This document shows, piece after piece, positions 27,100-36,141 of a stretch of DNA of 64,000 nt (positions are counted from its first letter, which is position 1; every line of letters begins with the position of its first letter). A model generated the notes under the pieces. It saw nothing but the letters and a program-made list of their open reading frames with translations, ran no database searches and had not been told where the DNA came from. Source of the DNA: Dokdonia sinensis (GTDB lineage Bacteria; Bacteroidota; Bacteroidia; Flavobacteriales; Flavobacteriaceae); contig NZ_REFV01000006.1 in assembly GCF_003688895.1 (NCBI RefSeq), forward strand, positions 1 to 64,000, read 5' to 3'. The position numbers and the translations under genes are program-made.

Positions 27100-27107
27100 T
27101 AGTTTTG
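27100..27107 (+). promoter_or_regulatory. Candidate -7 element of the oxoamine synthase gene
   Basis: TAGTTTTG matches TAnnTTTG, 22 bp upstream of the ATG at 27130, after the preceding terminator, so the gene likely has its own promoter. Confidence 0.5.
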
Positions 27108-27129
27108 CGCTTCGATTGAAAATTTGACT

Positions 27130-28386
27130 ATGGCGGATTTATTTGACAAAATTTATAAGGACAAAGGGCCTTTAGGGAAGTGGGCATCAGTAGCAGAAGG
27201 GTATTTTGTTTTCCCTAAACTAGAAGGACCTATTTCAAATAGAATGGGATTCCAAGGGAAAGAAGTTATCACTTGGAGTGTCAACGATTATTTAGGACTG
27301 GCTAACCGTCCAGAAGTGAGAGCTGTAGATGCTCAGGCAGCTGCAGATTATGGAAGTGCGTATCCTATGGGAGCACGTATGATGAGTGGTCATACAGAAT
27401 TGCACGAACAACTTCAAAATGAACTTGCAGAATTTGTAAAAAAGGATGCCGCGTATCTGCTCAATTTTGGATATCAAGGAATACTATCTACTATCGATGC
27501 TTTAGTGAGTAAAGACGATATAATTGTTTACGATGTAGATTCTCACGCTTGTATTATAGACGGCGTACGACTCCATATGGGAAAACGTTTTACATACGTG
27601 CACAACGATATGGAAAGCATCGAAAAAAATCTGGAACGAGCAACTAAACTTGCCGAACAGACAGGTGGAGGAATTTTACTGATCTCTGAGGGCGTTTTTG
27701 GAATGCGAGGAGAGCAGGGGAAATTAAAAGAAATAGTCGCTTTAAAGAAAAAATATAATTTCAGACTCCTTGTAGATGATGCACATGGTTTTGGAACGTT
27801 AGGAGCAACTGGTGCAGGAGCTGGAGAAGAGCAAGGAGTTCAGGATGAAATTGACGTATACTTTGCCACTTTTGCAAAGTCTATGGCAAGTACAGGAGCA
27901 TTTATTGCAGCAGACCAAGAAATTATAGATTTCTTAAAGTATAACTTGCGCTCACAGATGTTTGCCAAGTCCTTACAGATGCAACTCGTTGTAGGTGCTT
28001 TAAAGCGTCTTGATATGCTGCGCACAATGCCAGAGCTTCGCGAGAAGTTATGGGAGAATGTAGACGCTCTGCAAGGCGGACTTAAGAAAAGAGGTTTTGA
28101 CATAGGCACAACACAATCTTGTGTGACACCAGTGTATCTTAAAGGAAGTATTCCTGAAGCAATGGCTCTTGTTAAGGATTTACGTGAAAACCACGGTGTT
28201 TTTTGCTCTATTGTAGTGTATCCGGTAATTCCAAAAGGGTTAATCCTACTTCGTATGATTCCTACCGCTTCGCATACTTTGCAAGACGTAGAAGAAACAT
28301 TAGATGCTTTTGATTCAATTCGTGAGCGTTTAGAGAATGGAACTTACAAGAGACTTTCGGCGAGTGTAGCCGCTGCTTTTGAGTAG
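27130..28386 (+). CDS. Alpha-oxoamine synthase, candidate cysteate C-acyltransferase (sulfonolipid)
   Basis: PLP enzyme of the AONS/KBL/SPT family, which condenses an amino acid with an acyl thioester and releases CO2. The PLP lysine is K250 (TFAKSMAS), with VDDAHGFGTLG at 215-225 and SHACIIDG at 138-145. An N-terminal extension of about 45 residues (DLFDKIYKDKGPLGKWAS) is what I remember from flavobacterial cysteate fatty acyltransferase, the capnine-forming enzyme, rather than from KBL or BioF. The adjacent cysteate-synthase-like gene agrees. Serine palmitoyltransferase is the main alternative. I start at ATG 27130; a TTG at 27124 adds two residues. A strong terminator follows. Confidence 0.82.
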   Translation: MADLFDKIYKDKGPLGKWASVAEGYFVFPKLEGPISNRMGFQGKEVITWSVNDYLGLANRPEVRAVDAQAAADYGSAYPMGARMMSGHTELHEQLQNELAEFVKKDAAYLLNFGYQGILSTIDALVSKDDIIVYDVDSHACIIDGVRLHMGKRFTYVHNDMESIEKNLERATKLAEQTGGGILLISEGVFGMRGEQGKLKEIVALKKKYNFRLLVDDAHGFGTLGATGAGAGEEQGVQDEIDVYFATFAKSMASTGAFIAADQEIIDFLKYNLRSQMFAKSLQMQLVVGALKRLDMLRTMPELREKLWENVDALQGGLKKRGFDIGTTQSCVTPVYLKGSIPEAMALVKDLRENHGVFCSIVVYPVIPKGLILLRMIPTASHTLQDVEETLDAFDSIRERLENGTYKRLSASVAAAFE

Positions 28387-28410
28387 TAATTGAAATATCT
28401 CATAATATTT

Positions 28411-28447
28411 AAGACCGTTTAGTAAACACTAAACGGTCTTTCTTTTT
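28411..28447 (+). terminator. Factor-independent terminator
   Basis: AAGACCGTTTAGT pairs perfectly with ACTAAACGGTCTT around AAAC and is followed by TCTTTTT. Confidence 0.9.
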
Positions 28448-28554
28448 GTATCTCTATCGTTTTGTACAAATACTTTATGTTTACAGGGATATTTTGATGT
28501 TAAGGATATTGGTTTGAGAGTTCGAAACGCTATAATATCTTTCTAATGTTTTTC

Positions 28555-28570
28555 CGCTTTCGCGAAAGCA
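28555..28570. repeat. FAKA palindrome, copy 5
   Basis: Exact core in the leader of the 987-residue surface protein, 48 bp before its TTG start. Confidence 0.9.
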
Positions 28571-28618
28571 TACATCTTCCCAAAAGAAATCTTACATTTA
28601 TAGGGAAATTATATTCCT

Positions 28619-31582
28619 TTGAACAAAAATTATTTTCTTCTCTTAGTTATAGCCACTTTAAGCCTGTATGTAAATGCACAGGAAATCTCTCCATTGGTTA
28701 CGTTTAATGGCAATTTTGATTACAAGGCTTTTGGAAATACGATGAACCTTCAAGAGAATGGAGGAGGAGGCGCCTGCGATATTCTAGCCGAAAGTGCCGC
28801 CACTTTTGAACTTGAGGATGATCAATTTGTGCAAGCGGCCTATTTATATTGGGCTGGAACCGGAACAGGAGATTTTGATGTAGCTTTAAATGGTATTCCT
28901 ATTACAGCGAGCCGAACTTTTGAAGATAGTATAGATGAAAATAGAGTGTTTTTTGCAGCATTTTATGATGTGACCGAAATACTTCAAAATCAAGGACCAG
29001 GAGATTACACCCTGAGCGAGCTTGACGTAAGCGATCAGATTCCTGCCTATTGCCCATCTGGGACAAACTTTGCTGGGTGGGCTATTACAGTCATCTTTAG
29101 GGATTTTGATTTACCACTCAATCAGGTAAATGTTTTTGATGGATTGCAAAGTGTCTCTTCTACGGTAAACACTTTAGAAATAGAGCTCGAAAATCTGAAT
29201 GTTATAGATAATGAAGATGCCAAAATAGGTTTTATAGCTTGGGAGGGTGACGCAGGTCTTGCAGTGAACGAAACGTTATCTATAAATGGAAATCTTTTAA
29301 GCAATGCGCCTCTTAATCCAGAGAATAATCAGTTTAACGGTACTAATAGTTTTACGGGTGCAAATGATCTCTATAATATGGATATTGACTTTTACGATAT
29401 AGAAGATAATATAAATATTGGGGATATGAGTGCGACGATCCAGCTTACTTCAGGACAAGACTTTGTAATGATAAATAACATTATTACAGTCCTGAACTCT
29501 ACGTTGCCAGATGCGCTCATTGCATTAGATAATGCAACGGTTGAGTGTCAGGCAAGAGACGTGTTTGTCACTTATACCGTTTCTAATGAAGGAACTGAAG
29601 CACTACCAGCAAATACACCTATTGCCTTTTATGCAAATGAAATTCTAGTGGGAAATGCAACCACCACCGCTGTCATTGGAATAGGTGAAAACCTTACAGG
29701 AACCGCTACGATAGTTATTCCTACATCTATTCCAGATGAGTTTGACCTCATTGCCGTGGTAGATGATACAGGTAACGGTACTGGAATCGTAAATGAAACG
29801 AATGAAGATAACAATGAATCAGAGCCGCTCGAGGTCAATTTTAACAGTGTTTTTATTGCTGCGCCCCCACAGGATTTTATAGTTTGTGATGATGCGAGCA
29901 ATGATGGTGTCGAAATTTTTGACTTTACATCAAATGCCACCTTAGCCATAGGTGATCAGACGAATGTAACGCTTACTTATCATTTTACTCAAGAAGATGC
30001 AGATAACGGTGTAAATCCCATAAATAATCCAGAAGCATTTGAAAATAGTGAGAATCCTCAAGATATTTTTATACGATTGGAATTATATGCAGACACGAGT
30101 TGTTTTGCGTCTGTACCTTTTATGCTTGAGGTAATTCCATTACCTATAATTGAAGCACTAGATAATACCGAAGTATGTGATGATGAGAGCAACGATGGTG
30201 TTGCCATATTTGATTTGACATTTCAGAACGAAACTATTTTAAATGGGCAATCGGAAGTTATAATTACATTTCACTTATCCGAAGAGGATGCGCTTTCTGG
30301 TGAAAATCCAATCGCAGATCCTGAGACCTATGAGAATATTGCAAGCCCGCAAATAATTTATGTACGTCTTACAAGTAGACGTTTAGAAGGGTGTATTGCT
30401 GTAAGTAGCTTTACCATTGAGGTAGATGACATTGCGGTGGTGCAAAATTCGCTAGAGGATTTAATTCGTTGTGATGGACTAGAAAATGATGGTGTAGACA
30501 CCTTTGACCTCAGTATAAATGAAGCACTTGCGACTGGAAATCAAACAGATGTTGTAGTAACCTTTCATATTTCACAGGAGGATGCAAACGCAGGCATAGA
30601 TGCCGTACTGAACCCTTCTGATTTTACAAACACGAGCAATCCGCAGACCATTTTTTTAAGAATTGTTCAAGATGAAGACAATGTCTGTTTCTCGACAGAT
30701 TCATTTTTACTTAAAATTTTTGAGCAGCCTATAATCCCAGTACTTAATAACCAGCGTGTTTGTGATGATATTTCTAATGATGGCGTTTCTCAGTTTGACT
30801 TGACCCTTCAAGAGAGTGAAGTTTTGAACAATCAAGAAGAGTTTGTTATTTCATATCACCTACTTACAAATGAAGCGCTCACGGGAGATAATCCTATAAA
30901 TACGGACGAAATTTATACAAACATTACAAATCCCCAAGAGATATTTGTGCGTCTTGAGAACCCGTTAGATCGAGATTGTTTTGACGTAAAAAGTTTTATG
31001 CTTTTTGTAGATGCAACGGCACCTACAATCACACTTCCAGATATTGTGCAATGTAATGAAGGTTTTGAAAGGTCGATTTTTGATCTATCAGAAAATATAG
31101 ACGATTTAAATCTGGACGCACAGGAATTTGTAGAGGGATATTATTTCAATGCGCTTGACGCTTTGAATCAGGAAAATCCCATTGAAAACCCCTTTAATTA
31201 TACAAACACCACCTCTCCAGAGACTGTTTTTATAAGGATAGATGATGATAATCCAGACACTTGTTATCGTCTTGCAAAATTCGATATTTCCATTGAGAAC
31301 TGCCCACCTTTTGTTCCAGATGGCTTTTCGCCAAACAACGATGGCGTAAATGATACATTTGAAATCACAGGTATTCAAAATGTTTTTGATTATAGACTAT
31401 TTATCTATTCGCGATTAGGAAATCTCATTTTTGAAGGTTCTATGGATGATGGATTTTGGGATGGCACTCCCAACAAGGGCTTTGGTGGGAGTGAGTTGCC
31501 CACGGGAACATATTTTTATGTATTGAAATTGTATACAGATGATTATGACGATATAACAGGATGGGTTTATCTAAATAGATAG
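28619..31582 (+). CDS. Surface protein with repeats and T9SS type B (gliding-associated) C-terminal domain
   Basis: Exported by type IX secretion. The start codon is TTG; no ATG fits the signal peptide (to about residue 20, VNAQ). The N-terminal domain (about 25-290) has WAGTGTGDFDV and DVTEIL features of DUF3344-like adhesion modules. A CARDB-like domain follows (about 300-400, DNATVECQARDVFVTYTVSNEG), then five related segments of about 100 residues beginning CDD-x-SNDGV-x-x-FD (about 420-880), and the C-terminal domain FVPDGFSPNNDGVNDTFEITGI (about 900-987). Probably an adhesin or large cell-surface fibre. Function not otherwise identified. Preceded by a FAKA palindrome. Confidence 0.85.
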   Translation: MNKNYFLLLVIATLSLYVNAQEISPLVTFNGNFDYKAFGNTMNLQENGGGGACDILAESAATFELEDDQFVQAAYLYWAGTGTGDFDVALNGIPITASRTFEDSIDENRVFFAAFYDVTEILQNQGPGDYTLSELDVSDQIPAYCPSGTNFAGWAITVIFRDFDLPLNQVNVFDGLQSVSSTVNTLEIELENLNVIDNEDAKIGFIAWEGDAGLAVNETLSINGNLLSNAPLNPENNQFNGTNSFTGANDLYNMDIDFYDIEDNINIGDMSATIQLTSGQDFVMINNIITVLNSTLPDALIALDNATVECQARDVFVTYTVSNEGTEALPANTPIAFYANEILVGNATTTAVIGIGENLTGTATIVIPTSIPDEFDLIAVVDDTGNGTGIVNETNEDNNESEPLEVNFNSVFIAAPPQDFIVCDDASNDGVEIFDFTSNATLAIGDQTNVTLTYHFTQEDADNGVNPINNPEAFENSENPQDIFIRLELYADTSCFASVPFMLEVIPLPIIEALDNTEVCDDESNDGVAIFDLTFQNETILNGQSEVIITFHLSEEDALSGENPIADPETYENIASPQIIYVRLTSRRLEGCIAVSSFTIEVDDIAVVQNSLEDLIRCDGLENDGVDTFDLSINEALATGNQTDVVVTFHISQEDANAGIDAVLNPSDFTNTSNPQTIFLRIVQDEDNVCFSTDSFLLKIFEQPIIPVLNNQRVCDDISNDGVSQFDLTLQESEVLNNQEEFVISYHLLTNEALTGDNPINTDEIYTNITNPQEIFVRLENPLDRDCFDVKSFMLFVDATAPTITLPDIVQCNEGFERSIFDLSENIDDLNLDAQEFVEGYYFNALDALNQENPIENPFNYTNTTSPETVFIRIDDDNPDTCYRLAKFDISIENCPPFVPDGFSPNNDGVNDTFEITGIQNVFDYRLFIYSRLGNLIFEGSMDDGFWDGTPNKGFGGSELPTGTYFYVLKLYTDDYDDITGWVYLNR

Positions 31583-31614
31583 GAAAATACATCTTAAAAT
31601 AACGTTAATTTCGC

Positions 31615-31622
31615 TAGATTTG
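31615..31622 (+). promoter_or_regulatory. Candidate -7 element of the helicase-MBL pair
   Basis: TAGATTTG matches TAnnTTTG, 16 bp upstream of the helicase ATG. Confidence 0.5.
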
Positions 31623-31638
31623 TCGCCCAAGATAAATT

Positions 31639-32994
31639 ATGACATTTAAAGATCTAAACCTCGACAAATTTTTATGGAATGCCCTGGACGACTTAGGTTT
31701 TGAAACACCTACTCCCATTCAGGAACAAGCGTTTTCACCAGTGATGTCAGGTCGTGATGTTGTGGGAATTGCCCAAACAGGTACGGGTAAAACTTTTGCT
31801 TATATGCTGCCTATATTACGCAGCTTGCCTTACAGCCGCCAGGACCACCCCAGAGTTCTGATCTTGGTTCCTACTCGTGAACTTGTCGTTCAGGTCGTAG
31901 AGGAAATTGAAAAACTCGCAACTTATATAGACGTGCGCGTAGCTGGGGTTTATGGAGGAGTAAATATAAATCGTCATAAAGAGCTTGTTTCTCTAGGTCA
32001 AGATATTATTGTAGCAACACCTGGTAGATTATATGATCTGGCTGTGAGCCGTGTGCTTCAGCTTAAATCTATCCAGAAAATTGTTATAGATGAGGTAGAC
32101 GTGATGCTGGATTTAGGTTTCCGCCCGCAGCTGATGAATATTTTTGACATTCTTCCCAAACGTAGACAACATATTATGTTTTCGGCAACGATGACGGAGG
32201 ATGTAGATGCTCTTATATCTGATTTTTTTAGTAATCCAGAACAGATAGCTGTTGCCGCTAGTGGAACACCGTTAGAAAATATTACTCAAAAACGATACGA
32301 GGCACCTAACTTTTATTCTAAAGTAAATTTACTTCTGGAGGAGTTAGCTTTCGCGAAAGCGTACCCAAAAGTATTACTCTTTACAAGGGATAAGCGTATG
32401 GCAGACAGGCTATATAAAATCCTCGAAGAAGCATTCCCAGGACAAACGGATGTCATACACTCTAATAAAACACAGAATTACCGCCTAAACAGTATCGGTC
32501 GTTTTGCCGAAGGTAAAGTACGATTACTTATTGCAACAGATTTGATGGCGCGGGGACTAGATATAGATGATATTACGCACGTGATTAATGTTGATGTTCC
32601 TAAATATGCTGAAAATTACTTGCACCGCATAGGCCGTACAGGTCGTGCAGAACGTCAGGGAACCACAATTGTATTTTCTACACCTGCAGAGCAGGATAAT
32701 CTCGAAGGTATTGAGGAATTGATGGATTTTAAAATTCCGTTACAAAAATGGCCAGCGCACGTGTCATTTTCTAAAGAGCTTACACCAGAAGAGCGTCCAG
32801 AAGCAAAGGAAATATTTAATCCCCACAAGTGGAATAGTAATGATGAGGATGCTCCAGGACCAGCATTTCACGCAAAAAGTGAGAAAAATAGTAAGATAAA
32901 CCAAGGAGGATCGTATCGTCGTGAGATTGCACAAAAATACAAGAAGCCCAAAACTAGAGGTGATAAAAATTATAACAGAAGAAACAAGAAGTAG
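31639..32994 (+). CDS. DEAD-box-family RNA helicase with DEVD motif II
   Basis: ATP-dependent RNA helicase, RhlE/CshA-like, for rRNA or mRNA remodelling. It carries a Q motif (ETPTPIQEQAF), Walker A AQTGTGKT (45-52), PTRELV, TPGR, motif II DEVD (151-154, not DEAD), SAT, and HRIGRTGRA in the second domain. The C-terminal tail is Lys/Arg/Asn-rich (KKPKTRGDKNYNRRNKK) and likely binds RNA. The length of 451 residues is normal. A FAKA palindrome is in frame (ELAFAKAYPKV) at the start of domain 2. It ends 2 bp before the metallo-beta-lactamase start, so the two are probably co-translated. Confidence 0.95.
   Translation: MTFKDLNLDKFLWNALDDLGFETPTPIQEQAFSPVMSGRDVVGIAQTGTGKTFAYMLPILRSLPYSRQDHPRVLILVPTRELVVQVVEEIEKLATYIDVRVAGVYGGVNINRHKELVSLGQDIIVATPGRLYDLAVSRVLQLKSIQKIVIDEVDVMLDLGFRPQLMNIFDILPKRRQHIMFSATMTEDVDALISDFFSNPEQIAVAASGTPLENITQKRYEAPNFYSKVNLLLEELAFAKAYPKVLLFTRDKRMADRLYKILEEAFPGQTDVIHSNKTQNYRLNSIGRFAEGKVRLLIATDLMARGLDIDDITHVINVDVPKYAENYLHRIGRTGRAERQGTTIVFSTPAEQDNLEGIEELMDFKIPLQKWPAHVSFSKELTPEERPEAKEIFNPHKWNSNDEDAPGPAFHAKSEKNSKINQGGSYRREIAQKYKKPKTRGDKNYNRRNKK
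32347..32361. repeat. FAKA palindrome, copy 6 (in helicase)
   Basis: Exact core read in frame as Ala-Phe-Ala-Lys-Ala from about residue 237, between helicase domains 1 and 2. Confidence 0.9.
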
Positions 32995-32996
32995 TA

Positions 32997-33770
32997 ATGC
33001 GCAGATGGATTTACGTGTTTTGCTTTTTTAGTATAACCACATTATTTTTAGGAAGTTGTATAAACAGAAATAGAGGAGAAGTAGGCCCTTATTATAAGCC
33101 TATGGAAATTGTCAAACTTTCTGATCATAATTACATTCACACTTCGTTTATGAAGCTAGAAAGCGGGGCTTTTGTTCCTTGTAATGGCTTTATCTATGTG
33201 AATGACGGATCTGCAATTATTTTTGATACACCGCTCAACGATTCTATTTCTAGGCAATTAATTGATTTTGTTCAAGAAGATTTAGGTGCAAAAATTGAAG
33301 GTGTTGTTATTAATCACTTTCATAAAGATGCTGCGGGTGGTTTGAACGCTTTTGCAAAAGCAAATATCCCATCTTATGCTTCTGAACAAACAGCAAACTT
33401 ACTCGTTAGAGATTCGCTAGAAATCACCAACCCCTTTACTGAACGTCAAACGGTGGTCATCAAAGGTGATACTATATATAACAGCTATTATGGTGCTGCA
33501 CATACTCGTGATAATATTGTGTCCTATATTCCATCACAGCAAACGATAGTTGGTGGATGTATGATAAAAAGTCTGAATGCTGGAAAAGGAAATTTAGCAG
33601 ATGCCGATGTTACAATGTGGTCAGAAACTGTAACCAAAATTAAAATTGCTTATCCTGATGCAAGCTTAGTGATTCCTGGTCACGGAATGTACGGAGGTCA
33701 GGAGTTACTGGACTATACTATTAATCTGTTCCAACCCACTCAGGACAAAGTCGTTGGTAATTTAGAATAA
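32997..33770 (+). CDS. Subclass B1 metallo-beta-lactamase, lipoprotein
   Basis: Predicted zinc hydrolase of the B1 class, which opens beta-lactams including carbapenems. The complete B1 ligand set is present: H107, H109 and D111 (NHFHKDAAGG), H169 (GAAHTRDN), C188 (VGGC) and H229 (IPGHG). C188 and the HxHxD spacing separate it from glyoxalase and other MBL-fold relatives. The lipobox LFLGSC (Cys21) makes it an envelope lipoprotein, as in NDM-1; most B1 enzymes are soluble. The length of 257 residues fits. Its tight 2-bp spacing behind a helicase gene suggests a settled chromosomal gene rather than a recent resistance cassette. Activity on drugs is inference from ligands. Confidence 0.88.
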   Translation: MRRWIYVFCFFSITTLFLGSCINRNRGEVGPYYKPMEIVKLSDHNYIHTSFMKLESGAFVPCNGFIYVNDGSAIIFDTPLNDSISRQLIDFVQEDLGAKIEGVVINHFHKDAAGGLNAFAKANIPSYASEQTANLLVRDSLEITNPFTERQTVVIKGDTIYNSYYGAAHTRDNIVSYIPSQQTIVGGCMIKSLNAGKGNLADADVTMWSETVTKIKIAYPDASLVIPGHGMYGGQELLDYTINLFQPTQDKVVGNLE

Positions 33771-33803
33771 TTCCAAAAGTCTTTCGAAGTATCTTTCCCT
33801 TAT

Positions 33804-33849
33804 GAACTCGAACTCGAACTCGAACTCGAACTCGAACTTGAACTCGAAA
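33804..33849. repeat. Hexanucleotide microsatellite (GAACTC)n
   Basis: About seven and a half units of GAACTC, one of them GAACTT, between the metallo-beta-lactamase stop and the CDGSH gene start 35 bp away. It is noncoding. Slippage would change the leader length of the CDGSH gene. Confidence 0.85.
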
Positions 33850-33883
33850 AACTAATTTTAAACTGCACCGAGGTGCTTTTGAT

Positions 33884-34123
33884 ATGGAAAACAATAAAAA
33901 AAGGGGAGGAGATGCTCCCATAGCTTGTGACTTAGAAGCAGGAAAGAAATACTCGTGGTGTACCTGCGGGCATAGTGAGAATCAACCTTTTTGTGACGGT
34001 GGCCACAGAGCTGCCGAAAGCACCCCAAACCTACGCTTTGAAGCAGAAGAAACAAAAACCTACTACATCTGTACGTGTAAGCTTACCAAGAATCCACCAT
34101 TTTGCGATGGGTCGCATCAGTGA
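33884..34123 (+). CDS. Small protein with two CDGSH iron-sulfur motifs
   Basis: A 79-residue protein with two CDGSH-type [2Fe-2S] motifs in one chain: CTCGHSENQPFCDGGHR (about 26-42) and CTCKLTKNPPFCDGSHQ (about 63-79). Each has the C-x-C-x(n)-C-D-G-(S/G)-H ligands expected of mitoNEET-like cluster binding with one histidine. Bacterial proteins with two such motifs are known as monomeric two-cluster forms. Cytoplasmic, no signal. It is 12 bp before the next gene, suggesting an operon. Confidence 0.88.
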   Translation: MENNKKRGGDAPIACDLEAGKKYSWCTCGHSENQPFCDGGHRAAESTPNLRFEAEETKTYYICTCKLTKNPPFCDGSHQ

Positions 34124-34135
34124 TATAATTATCCT

Positions 34136-34702
34136 ATGAGAAACATAGTAATCTTTATTCTTTTATTGACTGTTTGCCACAATGTAAAAGGACAGTTTAT
34201 TAAAAGTACTTCTATAAAAGCATCTGTGGGTTTGGGCATTACAATACCCAATGAAGATTATGATATTAATGGTAACGGTGTCTATGCCCAAGGTGAATAT
34301 GTTTTAGAAGTTTCTAAATGGATTGACTTAAGACCTTATGCTGGCTTTATTTATACAAGTAAAGATAGCGACGATGTTGAAGATGGGGAGCTAGAATTTG
34401 ACGTTACGTCAAGAGCATTTTTATTGGGAGGAAAAATTAGACTTACGATTCCTATACCTTACGTGGCGCCTTATTTTGAATTAGGAGCTGGAGCTTCCTT
34501 TGGATCATTCACGACATTTACACCTACGATATTTCTTGAAAAAAATGGGGTAATTCCTCACGTCCCTATAACCTTAGGCTTAGAGCTAGGAAAGAGTAGG
34601 AAGGTTGATTTGGCTTTTGTATACTACCTTCAGGATAGCGTTGAGCAGGTAGCCGGTGCCGCAGCTATTGGTATATCTTTTCCGTTAGGAGTAAGTAAAT
34701 AA
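34136..34702 (+). CDS. Small outer-membrane beta-barrel-like protein
   Basis: Exported by a signal peptide (MRNIVIFILLLTVCHNVKGQ). The mature part alternates hydrophobic and polar residues with Gly-rich turns (ASVGLGITIPNEDYDINGNGVYAQGEYVLE, YFELGAGASFGSFTTFTP) and ends in an amphipathic strand, as in eight-stranded barrels. No family motif recognised. It shares the strand of the CDGSH gene and converges with cca, 2 bp from the cca stop. Confidence 0.65.
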   Translation: MRNIVIFILLLTVCHNVKGQFIKSTSIKASVGLGITIPNEDYDINGNGVYAQGEYVLEVSKWIDLRPYAGFIYTSKDSDDVEDGELEFDVTSRAFLLGGKIRLTIPIPYVAPYFELGAGASFGSFTTFTPTIFLEKNGVIPHVPITLGLELGKSRKVDLAFVYYLQDSVEQVAGAAAIGISFPLGVSK

Positions 34703-34704
34703 GT

Positions 34705-36120
34705 CTAAGTAGTTAGGCCCAACTCACCAGCCTTCTCCATCATAAACTTACGGGCGGCCTCATATTCATTAGGAATTATCCCTTCTAAAATAGCTTCTTT
34801 AATAGCCTCTTTTAAAATCCCAATCTCACGGGAAGGTTTAAGATTAAACGTCTCCATGATTTCTTCTCCAGAAACGGGCGGCTGAAAATTGCGTATGTGG
34901 TCACGCTCCTCAACTTCTTTCATCTTTTCTCTTACAACTTTAAAGTTGTTATGGTAGCGTTTGAAGCGCTTGGGATTTTTTGTAGTAATGTCTGCTTCAC
35001 ACAAGGTCATTAAGTCTTCTATGTAATCACCTGCGTCAAAAATGAGTCTGCGCACTGCACTGTCTGTAACAAACTCTTCTGAAATAACGATAGGGCGGGA
35101 GCTCATCAACACCATTTTCTGGACAAATTTCATTTTGTCGTTTAGTGGCATCTTAAGGCGTTTAAATAGTTTATAAACCATCTTTGCACCTACAAACTCG
35201 TGTCCGTGAAAGGTCCAGCCTACTTTCTTACTAAAGCGCTTTGTAGGCGCTTTCCCTATATCATGTAACAATGCCGCCCAGCGCAACCAGACATCATCCG
35301 TATTCTTTGAGATATTGTCTACAACTTCTAGTGTATGATAAAAATTGTCTTTATGTTTCTGACCTTCTACCTCGTCTATCCCTTTGAGTGCAACAAGTTC
35401 TGGGAGGATATGTTTTAGCAAGCCTGTATTTTCCAGCAGAAGAAAACCTTTAGAAGGTGTATTGCTTAAGAGTATTTTATGAAGCTCTGTGACGATGCGC
35501 TCATTTGTGATGATTTTAATTCTCTCAGCATTGCGAGTAATTGCTTCTAAAGATTGTCGCTCTATTATAAAATCAAGTTGAGTGGCAAATCGTATCGCTC
35601 GGAGCATACGCAACGGATCATCGCTATAGGTAATATCTGGGTTTGTTGGCGTTCTTATGATACCTCTCTCTAAATCTGAAATACCGTTAAAGGGATCCAG
35701 GAGCTGCCCGAATGTTTTAGCGTTTAATGATATTGCTAGCGCGTTTATCGTAAAGTCTCTTCGATTTTGATCGTCTTGTAACGTGCCGCTTTCTACTTCT
35801 GGATTTCGGCTGTCTTCGGAATAGGATTCTTTTCTGGCGCCTACAAACTCTACTTCGATATCTTCTGAGTGTAGCATTGCGGTGCCGTAGGTTTTAAAGA
35901 CTTGTACTTTTGGCTTGTTGGGTAAGAGTTGTGAAACCTTTCGCGCAAGCGTAATACCATTTCCTACAGCTACTACGTCAATATCCTTTGCATCACCGCG
36001 CTTTAAGATATAATCTCTAACATAACCACCTATAACATAGGTTTCTAGGTTTAGTTCATCTGCCGCCTGTGCAATGATTTTAAAAATAGGTTTTGTGATG
36101 GCGTTTTTGTAATCGGGCAT
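34705..36120 (-). CDS. cca: CCA-adding tRNA nucleotidyltransferase with HD domain
   Basis: Adds or repairs the CCA end of tRNAs, essential here because the two tRNAs in this window do not encode CCA. The catalytic head has GGYVRD (31-36), the metal-binding DxD (D46, D48) and [25 protein letters not shown] follows. An HD domain ([13 protein letters not shown]) and C-terminal helices complete the 471-residue chain, typical of the Bacteroidota form. Third gene of a minus-strand set after a pyruvyl transferase and a Sua5-like gene, with a 21-bp gap. Confidence 0.95.
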   Translation of the reverse strand: MPDYKNAITKPIFKIIAQAADELNLETYVIGGYVRDYILKRGDAKDIDVVAVGNGITLARKVSQLLPNKPKVQVFKTYGTAMLHSEDIEVEFVGARKESYSEDSRNPEVESGTLQDDQNRRDFTINALAISLNAKTFGQLLDPFNGISDLERGIIRTPTNPDITYSDDPLRMLRAIRFATQLDFIIERQSLEAITRNAERIKIITNERIVTELHKILLSNTPSKGFLLLENTGLLKHILPELVALKGIDEVEGQKHKDNFYHTLEVVDNISKNTDDVWLRWAALLHDIGKAPTKRFSKKVGWTFHGHEFVGAKMVYKLFKRLKMPLNDKMKFVQKMVLMSSRPIVISEEFVTDSAVRRLIFDAGDYIEDLMTLCEADITTKNPKRFKRYHNNFKVVREKMKEVEERDHIRNFQPPVSGEEIMETFNLKPSREIGILKEAIKEAILEGIIPNEYEAARKFMMEKAGELGLTT

Positions 36121-36141
36121 TCGTAGGATATTGGGAGGTAC

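Noticed and set aside
33341-33366. A FAKA palindrome inside the metallo-beta-lactamase (NAFAKAN)
   Set aside because: The DNA is GCTTTTGCAAAAGC, two changes from the core. As I recall the B1 alignment, the peptide matches the family's normal length and pattern there, so chance convergence is likely.
35936-35952. A FAKA copy inside cca (CTTTCGCGCAAGCG)
   Set aside because: It has a mismatch in the central part and encodes a normal-looking helix (LARKV); too weak to count.
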